Source: Okeania sp. KiyG1
GTDB taxonomy: Bacteria > Cyanobacteriota > Cyanobacteriia > Cyanobacteriales > Microcoleaceae
NCBI RefSeq assembly: GCF_014132355.1
Contig: NZ_BLZO01000139.1
Span: 1 to 38,158, forward strand
Direction: 5' to 3'
DNA: 38,158 nt
Below, piece by piece: positions 1 to 8,432 of the stretch (position 1 is the first letter of the stretch; every line of letters starts with the position of its first letter). Below the pieces are notes generated by a model. That model was not told the origin of the DNA, made no database searches, and worked only from the letters and a program-made list of their open reading frames with translations. The position numbers were made by a program, and so were the translations under genes.

Positions 1-675
1 AACTTTCTTAATTTCTTAATTCGTTTTTTGAGTGGTTTTGGTGCATCAATCTTTGTACCGTCACTCAATGTAGCAAAGGTTTTAATACCTAAATCTATAC
101 CTACTGAATTATCAGTTTTAGGTAAGATTTCTGGTTGTATTTCTACTACAAAACTCAAGAAATATCTAGTAGGGCGATTCGCGTTCGCCTACAATCTTTG
201 ATTACTGTTACTGATGATGGAGCAGTAGGCAATTCTCTTGACCAGACTATTTTCAGCTTTCCAATTTTGGCTAAATAAACTTTATGTTGACCAACTTTAA
301 ACCCACCTTTTGTAAACCTAGCAGTCTGTTTTGATTTTCTACTCTTAAATTTAGGAGGTTTAACAGGTTTACCTTTTCTCTGACCTTTAGTTGATTTGAA
401 AAAGTTTTGATAAGCCTGGTTTAAATCATTTAAAGATTGCTGCAATGGTATAGCAGAAACCTCTGATAACCACTCTCTATCTTCATTTTTTTTAGCCTTA
501 GTAATAAACTGTTTTTGTAGTTGTGAGTTAACAGGCTTCTTCTCTCCTGATTTGTACTTTTCTTGGCAGGAAGCTAGACTATCATTCCAAACCACACGGA
601 CACAACCAAATAGCTTGGCTAATTGGTATTTTGTCCCGGTGTTGGATAGATACGATACTTAAATCTAGCTTTCAT
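1..675 (-). pseudogene. tnpB: TnpB (IS200/IS605 family), copy 1, broken, runs off left edge
   Basis: This is an RNA-guided-nuclease-type accessory protein of IS200/IS605 (IS1341-like) elements. The start ATG at 675 gives MKARFKYRIYPTPGQ, then a one-base loss in an A run (629-632 on the plus strand, four instead of five) shifts the frame. The central part (595 down to about 200) reads cleanly through the basic KPVKPPKFKSRKSKQTARFT segment to SSVTVIKD. A palindromic insert at 169-192 then shifts the frame again. After it the RuvC-I motif GIDLGIKTFATLSDGTK is readable at about 100-50. The C-terminal half, with the other RuvC residues and the zinc motif, lies outside the window. Unlike copies 2 and 3, this copy keeps DLNQAYQNFFKS and lacks the first palindrome. 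No tnpA is present. The gene is nonfunctional as written. Confidence 0.85.
169..192. repeat. Palindromic repeat inside tnpB copy 1
   Basis: A 24-bp imperfect palindrome (GTAGGGCGA...TCGCCTAC) lies at the same coding site, after VIKD, where copies 2 and 3 carry a 28-bp perfect palindrome. This version is shorter and puts the downstream RYFLSF segment out of frame. The shared site suggests one ancestral insertion that later diverged. Confidence 0.7.
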
Positions 676-735
676 AATTTGACTCTTGAACTAACAACAT
701 GATAACGTATCGATTGAAATAAAATCAACCCGTAA

Positions 736-784
736 TAAAAAGTCGCCCGCTTATGGGCGAGGCTTTAAACCCAATTTTTCGGTA
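736..784 (-). mobile_element. Left end (LE) hairpin of the copy 1 IS200/IS605 element
   Basis: The hairpin TCGCCCGCTTATGGGCGA (743-760) is followed by a stretch shared with the copy 2 left end (GGCTTTAAACCCAATTTTT). IS200/IS605 ends are recognised as subterminal hairpins, and this sits about 60 bp upstream of the tnpB start, as expected. The shared sequence runs into the 3' end of the neighbouring small ORF, so the insertion boundary is near 784. Confidence 0.7.
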
Positions 785-1016
785 AATCTTCTTCCAGGAG
801 CATAGAGATATCGGGGTCTAAGAAGACTTTGATTTCTTCTTTGCCTATTTCGATGGAGATGGGGCGATCGCACCCGTAACAAAAACTCCTAATTCCCATT
901 TCAAAATGAGACAATTCTCCTAAGACATCTTCCGGAGGAGCAGCAAATTTTTCTAATAAAGGTTCTCCCCATCTGATTTGAAATTTATGAAGATGTATAT
1001 CGCGTTTTATAATCAC
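765..1016 (-). CDS. Hypothetical protein, 83 aa, 3' end formed by IS left end
   Basis: I do not recognise the family. The protein starts with GTG at 1016; an in-frame TAA a few codons upstream rules out a much longer N-terminus. It is acidic, with a CYGCD cysteine pair near residue 47 followed by a beta-strand-like stretch (PISIEIGKEEIKVFLDPD). The last codons (NWV and the TAA) fall in sequence shared with the left end of the adjacent IS200/IS605 element. The stop is therefore supplied by the insertion and the original C-terminus may have been longer. No convincing ribosome binding site is visible. It has no operon partner, since the next gene on this strand begins about 2 kb away. Confidence 0.5.
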   Translation of the reverse strand: MIIKRDIHLHKFQIRWGEPLLEKFAAPPEDVLGELSHFEMGIRSFCYGCDRPISIEIGKEEIKVFLDPDISMLLEEDLPKNWV

Positions 1017-1191
1017 AATTAACCTTTTTTACCAAGCAGTAAATAAAATCGTGACAATAGAGGAAGTGTTTAGTTGGAGGAAGTAGACCTATTGTCCCAC
1101 ATATACCAACAGGAACTTACAATAATCATAACCAATCTCTCTGTGTATTATCTTGTTATTACAATATCTTAACAAAAAGACTGCAATCACT

Positions 1192-1361
1192 TATAGCAAT
1201 ATGATTTGAGTTGTGAGATATTGGAAACTTTTAGGCAACAGCTCCGAAAGGCAACAGGCAACAGAAAAGAAGAAAAAACGTATCATATGAATGTAATAAT
1301 TCCTATATTCTGTACTTTTAAGGAATACTTCAATTCTCACAACTGATTCCTGATTGCTATA
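1192..1361. mobile_element. MITE with TATAGCAAT termini, 170 bp
   Basis: The left end (TATAGCAATATGATTTG, then AGTTGTGAGA) and the right end (TCTCACAACT...ATTGCTATA) form about 27-bp terminal inverted repeats with a perfect inner 10 bp and a perfect outer 9 bp. The interior carries short GGCAACAG repeats and no ORF. The outer TATAGC matches the MITEs at 3289 and 18245. This element is the main content of the 1017-1473 gene-free stretch; I see nothing else there. Confidence 0.7.
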
Positions 1362-1473
1362 TTTAATAAATCAAATCAACAAATTTGACAAGAAAATTAG
1401 ATGAGGTAGGGGGCGAGTTCCACGTTAAATTAATGGGAATTAAACAAAATCAAATAAACCCGCTCCTACAATT

Positions 1474-3111
1474 TCACTTATCAGAAAATTGAGCAATTTC
1501 TCGACGGAATTTTTCCCATCCATCAAGCGCATCAGGATTAGAAACTACTCCTTTTTCCATCAAAACTACACCATCTGCAAAACCAGTAATTCCATATTCA
1601 CCAGAATTATAAAGATCCTCAATTCGAGGTACAATTTTTTCCAGTCGTTGCCGATCGCTCTTAAATGCTACTCGATATCTATTCAACCGCCACAAGTCAA
1701 CAATAATATATTCTACTTTTTCAACTTCTCTAGCATCATTTCTAAATTGCATTCTGGGAAACCGCAATATTGCTCGACGACCTGATAAGTGAGGAATAAT
1801 ATAAGTTGTTGCTGCCACACTAGCATCATCAGGAATTTTCCCTAACAACGGTCGCATTTGACTAACGTGTTGCCATTGTTGATGTGCAGGTACATAAACC
1901 CAAGGTTGTACTGAGTCTGGTACTAAAAAATAGAAGGTACGATTAGGATTAGAAGTGAAGGTAAAAAATAGAGATAAGCAAAGACAAATTACCCAGAAAC
2001 GCTGAAACTTTAGTGATGGCAGTGGTGAGTTTTCAACTTCTGATTCTCTCTTTCCCCACCATAAAATTGCACCATAAAATAATCCAGGTACTACTGTCAT
2101 TGCGTAGCGAATAGTAATTGACAGTACAGACAAACCTTGAGCAGAAAATAATTTTAACAAAGGAAACCCCGCGATCATCCAAGAAGCGGGAGCAACAGCA
2201 GGCACAAATGCTAAAGGCAACCATTGACCTAATAAATATTTGATGGTGCCAAAAAATGGGGTAAAAATTTCTCCAATTAAACGCCAAGGGTTGCTAATCA
2301 TACCCCAAATTATTTCTAGAGTAGAAGCTTCTTCTCCTTCCGCATATTGACCGAATCTTTCCATCATAAATCTCTGGGAAATATCTTCGGAAAATATAGG
2401 CATAATCAGATTTGTTAAAGCCACCATATAAACAAAACTGAGAGTACAAATAGCTAAACCTATTTTGGGGTAGCGCTTACTCAAAATTAGATAGAATCCT
2501 ACTCCAAATAAAACTACTCCCGCATCTTCTCTCACTGCTAAAATTAATATTGCTAAAATCCAAAATAAAGACCATCGGCGTTTTTCCATTGCCAATAGTA
2601 AGCTAAATACAAATATAGGTATCTGACAAATATCATGGAAATTTGCGAGAGTAGGGCCAATTACTGCATTAGCACAATAGAAGCTAATAGTAATTATGGC
2701 TGATAAGGGTGGCTGGAGATAGTGCCTAGCTAAAATGTATAAAACTAAACCAGCACCAGTAACTAATGTGACTTGTAAAACTGTTAGGGTAATGGGATAT
2801 GGAAATAGAGCATATATTGGCAACCACAGCAATAGAGCTGGAGTAAAATGTTGGCCTAAGCGGTGATAGTATACTTCTGGTATTTGGCCTTGGTGAACTA
2901 CATTTGTGGAAAGAGCAGAAGAGAGAGAACTTTGAAAAAAACGACCGTGTATATTATTCCAAAAGACTTGGTTAAATATACCCTGGTCGTAGGAAGCGTA
3001 AAAACTATAATAGCGATGCAGATTAAATAATAGACAGAGAACAAAGAAGGCGATCGCCACCACAAGCACCATTCTGAGGGACTGATTTTTTTGCCAGCTA
3101 ACCAACTTCAT
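1474..3111 (-). CDS. DUF2079 family polytopic membrane protein
   Basis: This 545-residue integral membrane protein matches the DUF2079 family, predicted multi-pass proteins common in cyanobacteria and related to GT-C-type glycosyltransferase folds. The diagnostic N-terminal region is visible: a membrane helix (residues 13-30), then YYSFYASYDQGIFNQVFWN, then the loop YHRLGQHFTPALLLWLPIYALFP. About ten hydrophobic helices follow up to residue 390. A soluble C-terminal part holds VAATTYIIPHLSGRR and the VEYIIVDLWRLNRYR segment, features usual for the family. The DQG acidic residue after the first helix sits where GT-C enzymes keep a catalytic acid; that parallel is inference. The gene starts with ATG at 3111, is monocistronic, and shows no frameshift. 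Substrate is unknown. Confidence 0.85.
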   Translation of the reverse strand: MKLVSWQKNQSLRMVLVVAIAFFVLCLLFNLHRYYSFYASYDQGIFNQVFWNNIHGRFFQSSLSSALSTNVVHQGQIPEVYYHRLGQHFTPALLLWLPIYALFPYPITLTVLQVTLVTGAGLVLYILARHYLQPPLSAIITISFYCANAVIGPTLANFHDICQIPIFVFSLLLAMEKRRWSLFWILAILILAVREDAGVVLFGVGFYLILSKRYPKIGLAICTLSFVYMVALTNLIMPIFSEDISQRFMMERFGQYAEGEEASTLEIIWGMISNPWRLIGEIFTPFFGTIKYLLGQWLPLAFVPAVAPASWMIAGFPLLKLFSAQGLSVLSITIRYAMTVVPGLFYGAILWWGKRESEVENSPLPSLKFQRFWVICLCLSLFFTFTSNPNRTFYFLVPDSVQPWVYVPAHQQWQHVSQMRPLLGKIPDDASVAATTYIIPHLSGRRAILRFPRMQFRNDAREVEKVEYIIVDLWRLNRYRVAFKSDRQRLEKIVPRIEDLYNSGEYGITGFADGVVLMEKGVVSNPDALDGWEKFRREIAQFSDK

Positions 3112-3288
3112 CCACTTTATAGTAATATTTCAAAATTAAAATTTTATAGCACTACGTGCTAGGGAATAGGGAATAGGGAATGGGGAATAGTAAATTGTTA
3201 AAGGGTTTTCGGTGCTCAAATGCTCCGCTAACAGGGTTTAGAAATGTCAAACACATTAATGCGTAGCGCTATAAAAAAAATTTTAGAT

Positions 3289-3421
3289 TATAGCAATGTG
3301 CGCTGGCATATTTACAAATTACAAGAACTGTCCAATAGCTAAAAGTCTTATATTATCAGTTTTTTATTCCCCCTTCCGGAGCTGTTGCTTTCCGGAGCTG
3401 TTGCCTGCGCACAGCGCTATA
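3289..3421 (+). mobile_element. MITE with TATAGC termini, 133 bp (copy 1 of an inverted pair)
   Basis: The termini are TATAGCAATGTGCGCTGG and CCTGCGCACAGCGCTATA, imperfect inverted repeats (14 of 18). The interior (AAAAGTCTTAT, ATTTACAAATT, GTTGCCTGCGCACAG) is shared in reverse complement with 18245-18373. The centre holds a duplicated GGAGCTGTTGCTTTCC unit. No ORF is credible. Confidence 0.8.
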
Positions 3422-3819
3422 AATGAGGCACAAAGTCATCAGAGTATCCTTAGCAAACCTCTAACTACCATAAAATTGAAGCTTGCAGTATACCACTTAC
3501 CAGAAAATTATCCCTCGTTTGAGTCATTATAACCACTGGTAAGATTTATCTGTGTTTACATACTATAAAGTATCAATTATGTCAAGTAAGCATTAGATAA
3601 TCTCGATACACTCTAGAAGGCGAATTTAAAGTATTAGTGTCACAATATGAAATAGATATTAAATTATCTCAGAAACAAATTTTATTTTATAGGCCATTAA
3701 TAGAAAAATATAAAATTCAACATTTTGTTTTTTAATCGTAAGTGGTAAACCCCGCCCCGCTTACACTATCGGGCCAAGTATCTAGGTAGGCGGGAATATT
3801 CAATATGGATTACTACTAA
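3422..3819. other. Gene-free stretch with a possible coding remnant
   Basis: Between the MITE and sasA I see no gene. A short open stretch at about 3612-3735 on the plus strand (EGEFKVLVSQYEIDIKLSQK, ending HFVF then TAA) has protein-like composition but no start and an upstream stop. It may be the tail of a lost gene; I cannot name it. A small GC-rich patch (3748-3790) precedes the sasA start and has no clear structure. Confidence 0.3.
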
Positions 3820-5066
3820 ATGGTAAATTATTCTATTTGCAAAAGAGATGCTAATAGCCTATCCCACTTACCTAGAGATTTTGTACAGGTGTCTTCAGAA
3901 AAATCTAATAATAATAATGAGCAGGGATGTTTACAGATTTTATTGTTTATCAATAAACGTCCTGGCTCTCAACAGCAAATTCAAGCCATTCGTAAGTCTC
4001 TCAACAATTTAAAAAAGATTATGATTATCCCTTTGAATTTCAAGTCATTGACGTAGAAGAACAACCCTATATGGCAGAGCATTTCAAGTTAATTGCTACT
4101 CCTGCCCTACTCAAAATTTATCCTGAACCGAGACAAACCCTAACTGGTACAGATTTAATTGCCAAATTGGAATATTGGTGGCCACGCTGGCAACGTTCTA
4201 TCGCCGAATATTGGCACACTCATAACTCTCAGCCTCAGTCTAAACAGGTTGTTAATCAAAAATTATCTGTTAGTTCCATCGACTGTGCTGCGGAATTAAT
4301 GCAAATGTCAGATGAGATTTTTCGTCTCAAACAGGAGAAAGAACAACTTCAAGCTCAACTAAGATTTAAAGACCGTATTGTGGCAATGTTGGCTCACGAC
4401 TTACGCAACCCTCTGACAGCAGTTTCTTTGGCTTTAGAGACTTTAGAATCAACTCAAAAAACGGCTAATAGTGAGGTTCCCAGAAGGTCTCCAACTCTTG
4501 TGGAAAGGCTAATTAAGCAGGCACGTTACCAAGTTCGCACGATCGACAAAATGATTATAGATATTCTGGAGAGGCCAAGAGGCAAAAGTACGCGGTTACA
4601 AATTCAGCCTGAAAAATTAGATTTGGGGGCATTGTGTAGCGAGGTGATAATTAGTTTTCGAGACCGACTTAAGTCAAAAGATTTGCAGTTGAAAAAGGAT
4701 ATTCCTAGTGATTTACCGTTAGTTTATGCCGACCGAGAAAGAATACGTCAGGTAATAGTTAATTTGCTGGATAATGCCATTAAGTATACTCCTAAACAAG
4801 GAAAAATACAGGTTTTAATTCTCGATCGCACTACTCAAAAGATTCAAGTAACAATTTGTGATAGTGGCCCTGGCATTCCTAAAGAAAATCACGGCCGTAT
4901 TTTTGAAGATAGTTTTAGGCTCAAGCGTGATGAGTCAAAAGAAGGTTATGGTATTGGTCTAGCTCTATGTCAGAGGATTATTTTATCCCACTACGGCAAA
5001 ATTTGGGTAGAGTCTAACCCTAATCATGGTAGTTGTTTTAAGTTTACTTTACCAGTTTATCGGTGA
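3820..5066 (+). CDS. sasA: SasA circadian two-component sensor histidine kinase, split by one frameshift
   Basis: SasA binds KaiC through a KaiB-like N-terminal domain and phosphorylates RpaA to drive clock output. The first reading frame (3820-4056) carries the first half of the KaiB-like domain (LQILLFINKRPGSQQQIQAI). The other half (DYDYPFEFQVIDVEEQPYM, then AEHFKLIATPALLKIYPEPR) lies in the -1 frame, which continues open to 5066. The kinase core is complete: H-box MLAHDLRNPLTAV (phosphoacceptor His at about 4395), N-box VIVNLLDNAIKYTP, G1 DSGPGIP and G2 GYGIGLALC. The frames meet at the slippery heptamer A-AAA-AAG (4011-4017); a -1 slip, or one extra A, gives a full-length protein of about 415 residues. 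Without either, the kinase frame could only start at internal ATG 4071 and would lack half of the KaiC-binding domain. Family identity is certain; whether the break is real is not. Confidence 0.9.
4011..4017 (+). promoter_or_regulatory. Candidate -1 frameshift site (A-AAA-AAG) in sasA
   Basis: In the frame starting at 3820 the codons are AAT TTA AAA AAG, so the heptamer has the X-XXY-YYZ phasing used in dnaX-type -1 frameshifting. A slip at this point leads straight into GAT TAT GAT TAT CCC, which encodes the missing KaiB-like residues. I see no strong Shine-Dalgarno-like stimulator upstream or obvious stem-loop directly downstream. An A7 run in the true genome would give the same result. Confidence 0.45.
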
Positions 5067-5400
5067 GGAGATGGGAAGATAGGGAGATGGGGAGATAGGG
5101 AGATGGGGAGATGGGGAGATGGGGAGATAGGGAGATGGGGAGATAGGGAGATGGGGAGATGGGGAGATAGGGAGATGGGGAGATAGGGAGATGGGGAGAT
5201 GGGGAGATGGAATATTTTTTGATACGGAATTAAGCGGATTTGATATAAAATATCACTTTTAACTTTTGACTTTTGACTTTTGACTTTAGTGAATGGGGAG
5301 ATGAGAAGATGGAACATTTTTTGATACCGAATTAAGCGTATTTGATATAGAATATCACTTTTAACTTTTAACTTTTGACTTTTGACTTTTGACTTTAAAT
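5067..5400. repeat. GGGGAGATAGGGAGAT tandem tract and duplicated 80-bp unit
   Basis: From 5067 to about 5215 the sequence is a run of 8-bp GGGGAGAT/AGGGAGAT units. It is followed by two direct copies of a roughly 80-bp unit (5216-5290 and 5311-5395) beginning with TTTTTTGATAC, containing GAATTAAGCG and ending in repeated TTTTGACT. A related TTTTTTATACCGAAT-ATTAAG unit recurs near 34520, and the AAAAGTCAAAAGTTA tail recurs near 26270. The tract lies just past the sasA stop and has no credible gene. Confidence 0.8.
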
Positions 5401-5479
5401 TCCACATTATGTCCAAAATGAATAGTTTTTCAGACTATTCTGTGAGACCTTAATAGCAGTTGTTTTAGGTGAATTATCT

Positions 5480-6346
5480 ATGCCTGCTAATGTTGGACAA
5501 AATCAAAATCAACCCTATATCCTTTCTGATGAGACCACTCAGTCTTTAGTCGTAGTTGTTCCCGAACGAGGTGGCATTATTACTGACTGGCGTACTCAAG
5601 ACCAAAAAATATTTTATATGGATAAGGAACGTTTTGCTGACCCCACTCTTTCGGTGCGCGGTGGCATTCCTCTATTGTTCCCTATTTGTGGCAACGTGGT
5701 TGACGATACCTATACGTTAGATGGAGAAAGCTACAAAATCAAGCAACATGGTTTTGCTCGTACCCTTCCTTGGGAAGTTACACAACAGTCTACCGAGAAT
5801 GGCGCAAGTATTACTGTGACTCTCCGCAGCAGTGATGAAACTCGGGCAGTATATCCATTTAATTTTGAGTTGAATTATACCTATATATTGCGGGGTAATA
5901 CTCTAGAGATGCGATATTCTCACACGAATTTATCTCAGAAACCTATGCCATTTGCTACAGGAATTCATCCTTATTTTGCTGTGAATGATAAGAGTCAATT
6001 AGAATTTGATTTACCTTCAAATGAATATAAACTTAAGGGTGAACCAACTGTTAATACTTTTTCTGGAGAGTTTGATTTTAATGCCGAAGAAATTGATTGG
6101 GCTTTTGTAAATTTGTCGAAGCAGTCCGCAGTAGTTACTGATAAAAGTCGTAATTTAAAGTTAACTATTAACTACGATAGTAATTACTCTACTCTGGTTT
6201 TTTGGACTGTGAAAGGTAAAGATTTTTATTGTTTAGAACCTTGGACTGCACCTCGTAATGCTATGAATACTGGGGAAAGTTTATTAATTGCTGAACCGGG
6301 TAAAACTGTGGAAACAGTTATTAGTATGACGGCGGAAATTGGCTAA
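5480..6346 (+). CDS. Aldose 1-epimerase family protein
   Basis: The enzyme belongs to the galactose mutarotase-like family, which interconverts alpha and beta anomers of aldoses or hexose-6-phosphates in the cytoplasm. In 288 residues the visible motifs are the N-terminal strand VVPERGGIITDW, the sugar-pocket segment RGGIPLLFPICGNV, KQHGFARTLPW with the usual catalytic-region His, the second conserved His in ATGIHPYFAV, and a C-terminal CLEPWTAPRNAMNTGE, where the Glu is a good candidate for the catalytic base. Length fits the YeaD/slr-type cyanobacterial branch. The start at 5480 is favoured by TTAGGTG about ten bases upstream. It stands alone, 0.4 kb after sasA. The exact sugar is unknown. 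Confidence 0.88.
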   Translation: MPANVGQNQNQPYILSDETTQSLVVVVPERGGIITDWRTQDQKIFYMDKERFADPTLSVRGGIPLLFPICGNVVDDTYTLDGESYKIKQHGFARTLPWEVTQQSTENGASITVTLRSSDETRAVYPFNFELNYTYILRGNTLEMRYSHTNLSQKPMPFATGIHPYFAVNDKSQLEFDLPSNEYKLKGEPTVNTFSGEFDFNAEEIDWAFVNLSKQSAVVTDKSRNLKLTINYDSNYSTLVFWTVKGKDFYCLEPWTAPRNAMNTGESLLIAEPGKTVETVISMTAEIG

Positions 6347-6439
6347 TTTTCAACTCTTTGGGCCACTGACTTTGTAATTCCCATTTATTCTACGTCCTAA
6401 CTACTGCCTACTGCCTTTTTCCGCTCCTGGGAGGGGTTA

Positions 6440-6604
6440 TATAGAATCCGGTTATATAGTATATGTTGATAATTTCTTAAATTACTTTAAACCTTTAATC
6501 TCCCCTACTCCCACACTCCCCCACTCCCCTCTTCCCCTCCTGGGAGCAGTAGGGGTGGGTCCCCTACTCCCAACTATACAATAACTATTCAACCGGATTC
6601 TATA
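6440..6604. mobile_element. MITE with TATAGAATCCGGTT inverted repeats, inserted in another repeat
   Basis: Perfect 14-bp terminal inverted repeats (TATAGAATCCGGTT at 6440, AACCGGATTCTATA ending 6604) are flanked on both sides by TTA, a probable 3-bp target duplication. The interrupted site, CTCCTGGGAGGGGTTA plus GGGGTGGGTCCC, is present unbroken about 20 bp downstream (6625-6655). It recurs in reverse complement near 34105-34135. The interior is C-rich and non-coding. Confidence 0.8.
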
Positions 6605-6689
6605 TTAGGGGTGGGTCCCTTTTTCCCCTCCTGGGAGGGGTTAGGGGTGGGTCCCTATCCCAGCAAAAAGACTTTCCATAAGCAAACCC

Positions 6690-6945
6690 TAATTAGGGTC
6701 TGCTGAAAAAATTGGTTGGTGGACGTAGGACACGGGGACGCACCAGACGCGGGGACGGGTCGGTTTGTGGAGAACAGGCAATGGTTTTGGCAATTTTATG
6801 TGAAGAAATTTTGTTGAATTTCAGCAGAAAATTTCAGTAAATTGATGCCAATAAGAGCCAATAACTTAGGAGATAAATTGAATATAAAAAGCTCAATTAC
6901 CTTAGCTATTCTGACTTTTAGCTTTATGAGTGCAAGCCCTAATTA
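6690..6945. mobile_element. MITE with TAATTAGGG(T/C)TTGC-like termini, 256 bp
   Basis: The left end TAATTAGGGTCTGCT and right end GCAAGCCCTAATTA are inverted repeats. The left end abuts a second inward-facing end (AGCAAACCCTAATTA, 6681-6695), sharing TAATTA as if two copies meet. Relatives are at 31288-31515 and 36741-37050. The interior has a GC-rich patch and no gene. The rest of the 6946-7068 gap is AT-rich without visible features. Confidence 0.6.
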
Positions 6946-7068
6946 AAAATAAAAAATAATATATAAAAGAATACAAACCCCTAGATAAATCAAAGAGCTT
7001 TTAAGCATTTTTTGATGATAAATATACCTCAACATAATAGAGCATATTTATTACTGTATAAAACTGAT

Positions 7069-7860
7069 TTAATACTTTTCATAAATCAGGATATTTTTCA
7101 CATCACTACCAACTTTTTCTGAACGAAATAAACCTGGTTTATATATCCAAGCTGCTCGTACATCTGCAGTAACTTTATGTAAGTTTTTGGGTTTTTTAAT
7201 TGTCAGAGCTACTCTCACATCATTTTTAATCCCATTACCTTGAAAAAACCAAGCTGGTTGAGAAGTTAATCCACCGGAAAAATCAATTGTGACATCTCTC
7301 ATACGTCCCACATTAAATTCCCAAGGTTCTAGTTCAATATCAGCAGGTAACATATTTAAAACATTAACAGTTACAGGAATAAATTTTAGTAATTTATCAA
7401 CTGCTACTGTAACTTTGCCTTGGACTAGATATTTTTCATCAAATAAATCAGATGGTAATCCATCTACAGCTATTATTGGTTCAGAATCATTACCTCCTAT
7501 TAAAGAAACTTCTAATCTGAGTTGTTCAATTTTGCCTTTGGGAATAATAATATTCATCCCTAGTTCGGCTTTAATTTTATCGTATTTATTGTCTGAACCA
7601 ATAATAGTTGATTCTGCATATTCAGCAATCTCAATTCTAGTTTGTTTAATTAACCGAACTATTTCCCAAGGTTCGAGGTTATCTTGTAATTGTTTTGGAT
7701 ATCCGTGACGACTGAACTGTTCTGGGAAATCTTGATTTTCAGTAATCTGACTGGGGATTTTTTCATAGTTATCAGTCAAGTTAATTGTTTGAGTTAGTGG
7801 ATTTTCATCATTAAAAATATAAGTTGGTTCTAGTAGTATACTTTTCATATTGTTCTCCAT
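7069..7860 (-). CDS. Unknown conserved-looking protein, 263 aa
   Basis: I do not recognise the family. The start at 7860 (MENNMKSILLEPTYIF) is the first ATG after an upstream stop; a second ATG four codons in is equally possible. There is no signal peptide or membrane helix. The N-terminal 60 residues are low-structure and polar. From about residue 65 (EPWEIVRLIKQTRIEIAEYA) the protein alternates short hydrophobic strands, with two DGLPSDLF/LPADIELEPWEF turns, and ends in IYEKY. The predicted shape is a beta-rich soluble domain with a helical N-terminus. Codon usage and AT content match its neighbours. It is monocistronic, with repeat-rich DNA on both sides, so context gives no function. Confidence 0.65.
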   Translation of the reverse strand: MENNMKSILLEPTYIFNDENPLTQTINLTDNYEKIPSQITENQDFPEQFSRHGYPKQLQDNLEPWEIVRLIKQTRIEIAEYAESTIIGSDNKYDKIKAELGMNIIIPKGKIEQLRLEVSLIGGNDSEPIIAVDGLPSDLFDEKYLVQGKVTVAVDKLLKFIPVTVNVLNMLPADIELEPWEFNVGRMRDVTIDFSGGLTSQPAWFFQGNGIKNDVRVALTIKKPKNLHKVTADVRAAWIYKPGLFRSEKVGSDVKNILIYEKY

Positions 7861-8432
7861 AAAAATTGATTAAAATCGGAATTAGTGGTAAGCATTCAGC
7901 CGTCAGCAATCAGCAATCAGCAATCAGCTATTGCTTTTAGTTTTAGATAAAAGCTTTACTAATTGAGGCAGAATTTATACTTAACTATAAAATCTGGCTG
8001 AAACAGTCTATATTCATTAAAACCCCATCATGATAGCTGAGAGCTGACAGCTAATAGCTGTTTGCGCAGCAGTCCGCAGGAAATGCTTACAATTAGTGAC
8101 AACTATTTAATGTTTTTATTTGTAATTACTGACAAATTAATTGTTCTCTATCATAAACTTTCTCAACTTCAAAGTCAAACTCCGGATTTTTTCATAATAT
8201 AATACTTATCTTTAACAGAATTTATCCACAATAGGGGGTTTAATACTTTAGTCCTGAGTTAGTAACTTTTTTACCGAAAAATTTTGGTATAAAGCCTCCC
8301 CTTTTAAGGGGATAAAAAAATAGGATAGTCCTTATATCAAGCCTCCTTATTGCAGAAGTACTGATAACTGTTAGCGTAGCTCCTCCGACAGGAGGCTAAC
8401 TGATGACTGATAACTGAAATGACATCCATAAT
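7861..8432. repeat. Gene-free repeat cluster
   Basis: This stretch holds CAGCAATCAG direct repeats (7898-7930), the dispersed unit TTTGCGCAGCAGTCCGCAGG plus AAATGCTTAC (8061-8090; also near 16560, 18878 and 24317), and a partial copy of the IS605-LE-like small repeat (8268-8320: TTACCGAAAAATT then GCCTCCCCTTTTAAGGGG). A short hairpin CTCCTCCGACAGGAGG-type unit lies near 8377. I see no gene. Confidence 0.6.

Noticed and set aside
3612-3735. Possible coding remnant before sasA
   Set aside because: It has protein-like composition but only about 40 codons, no start and no recognisable family, so it is not called as a gene.
5057-5416. Minus-strand ORF of 119 aa in the GGGGAGAT tract
   Set aside because: It is made of PSPHLPISLSPHLP repeats from simple-sequence DNA and has no binding site.
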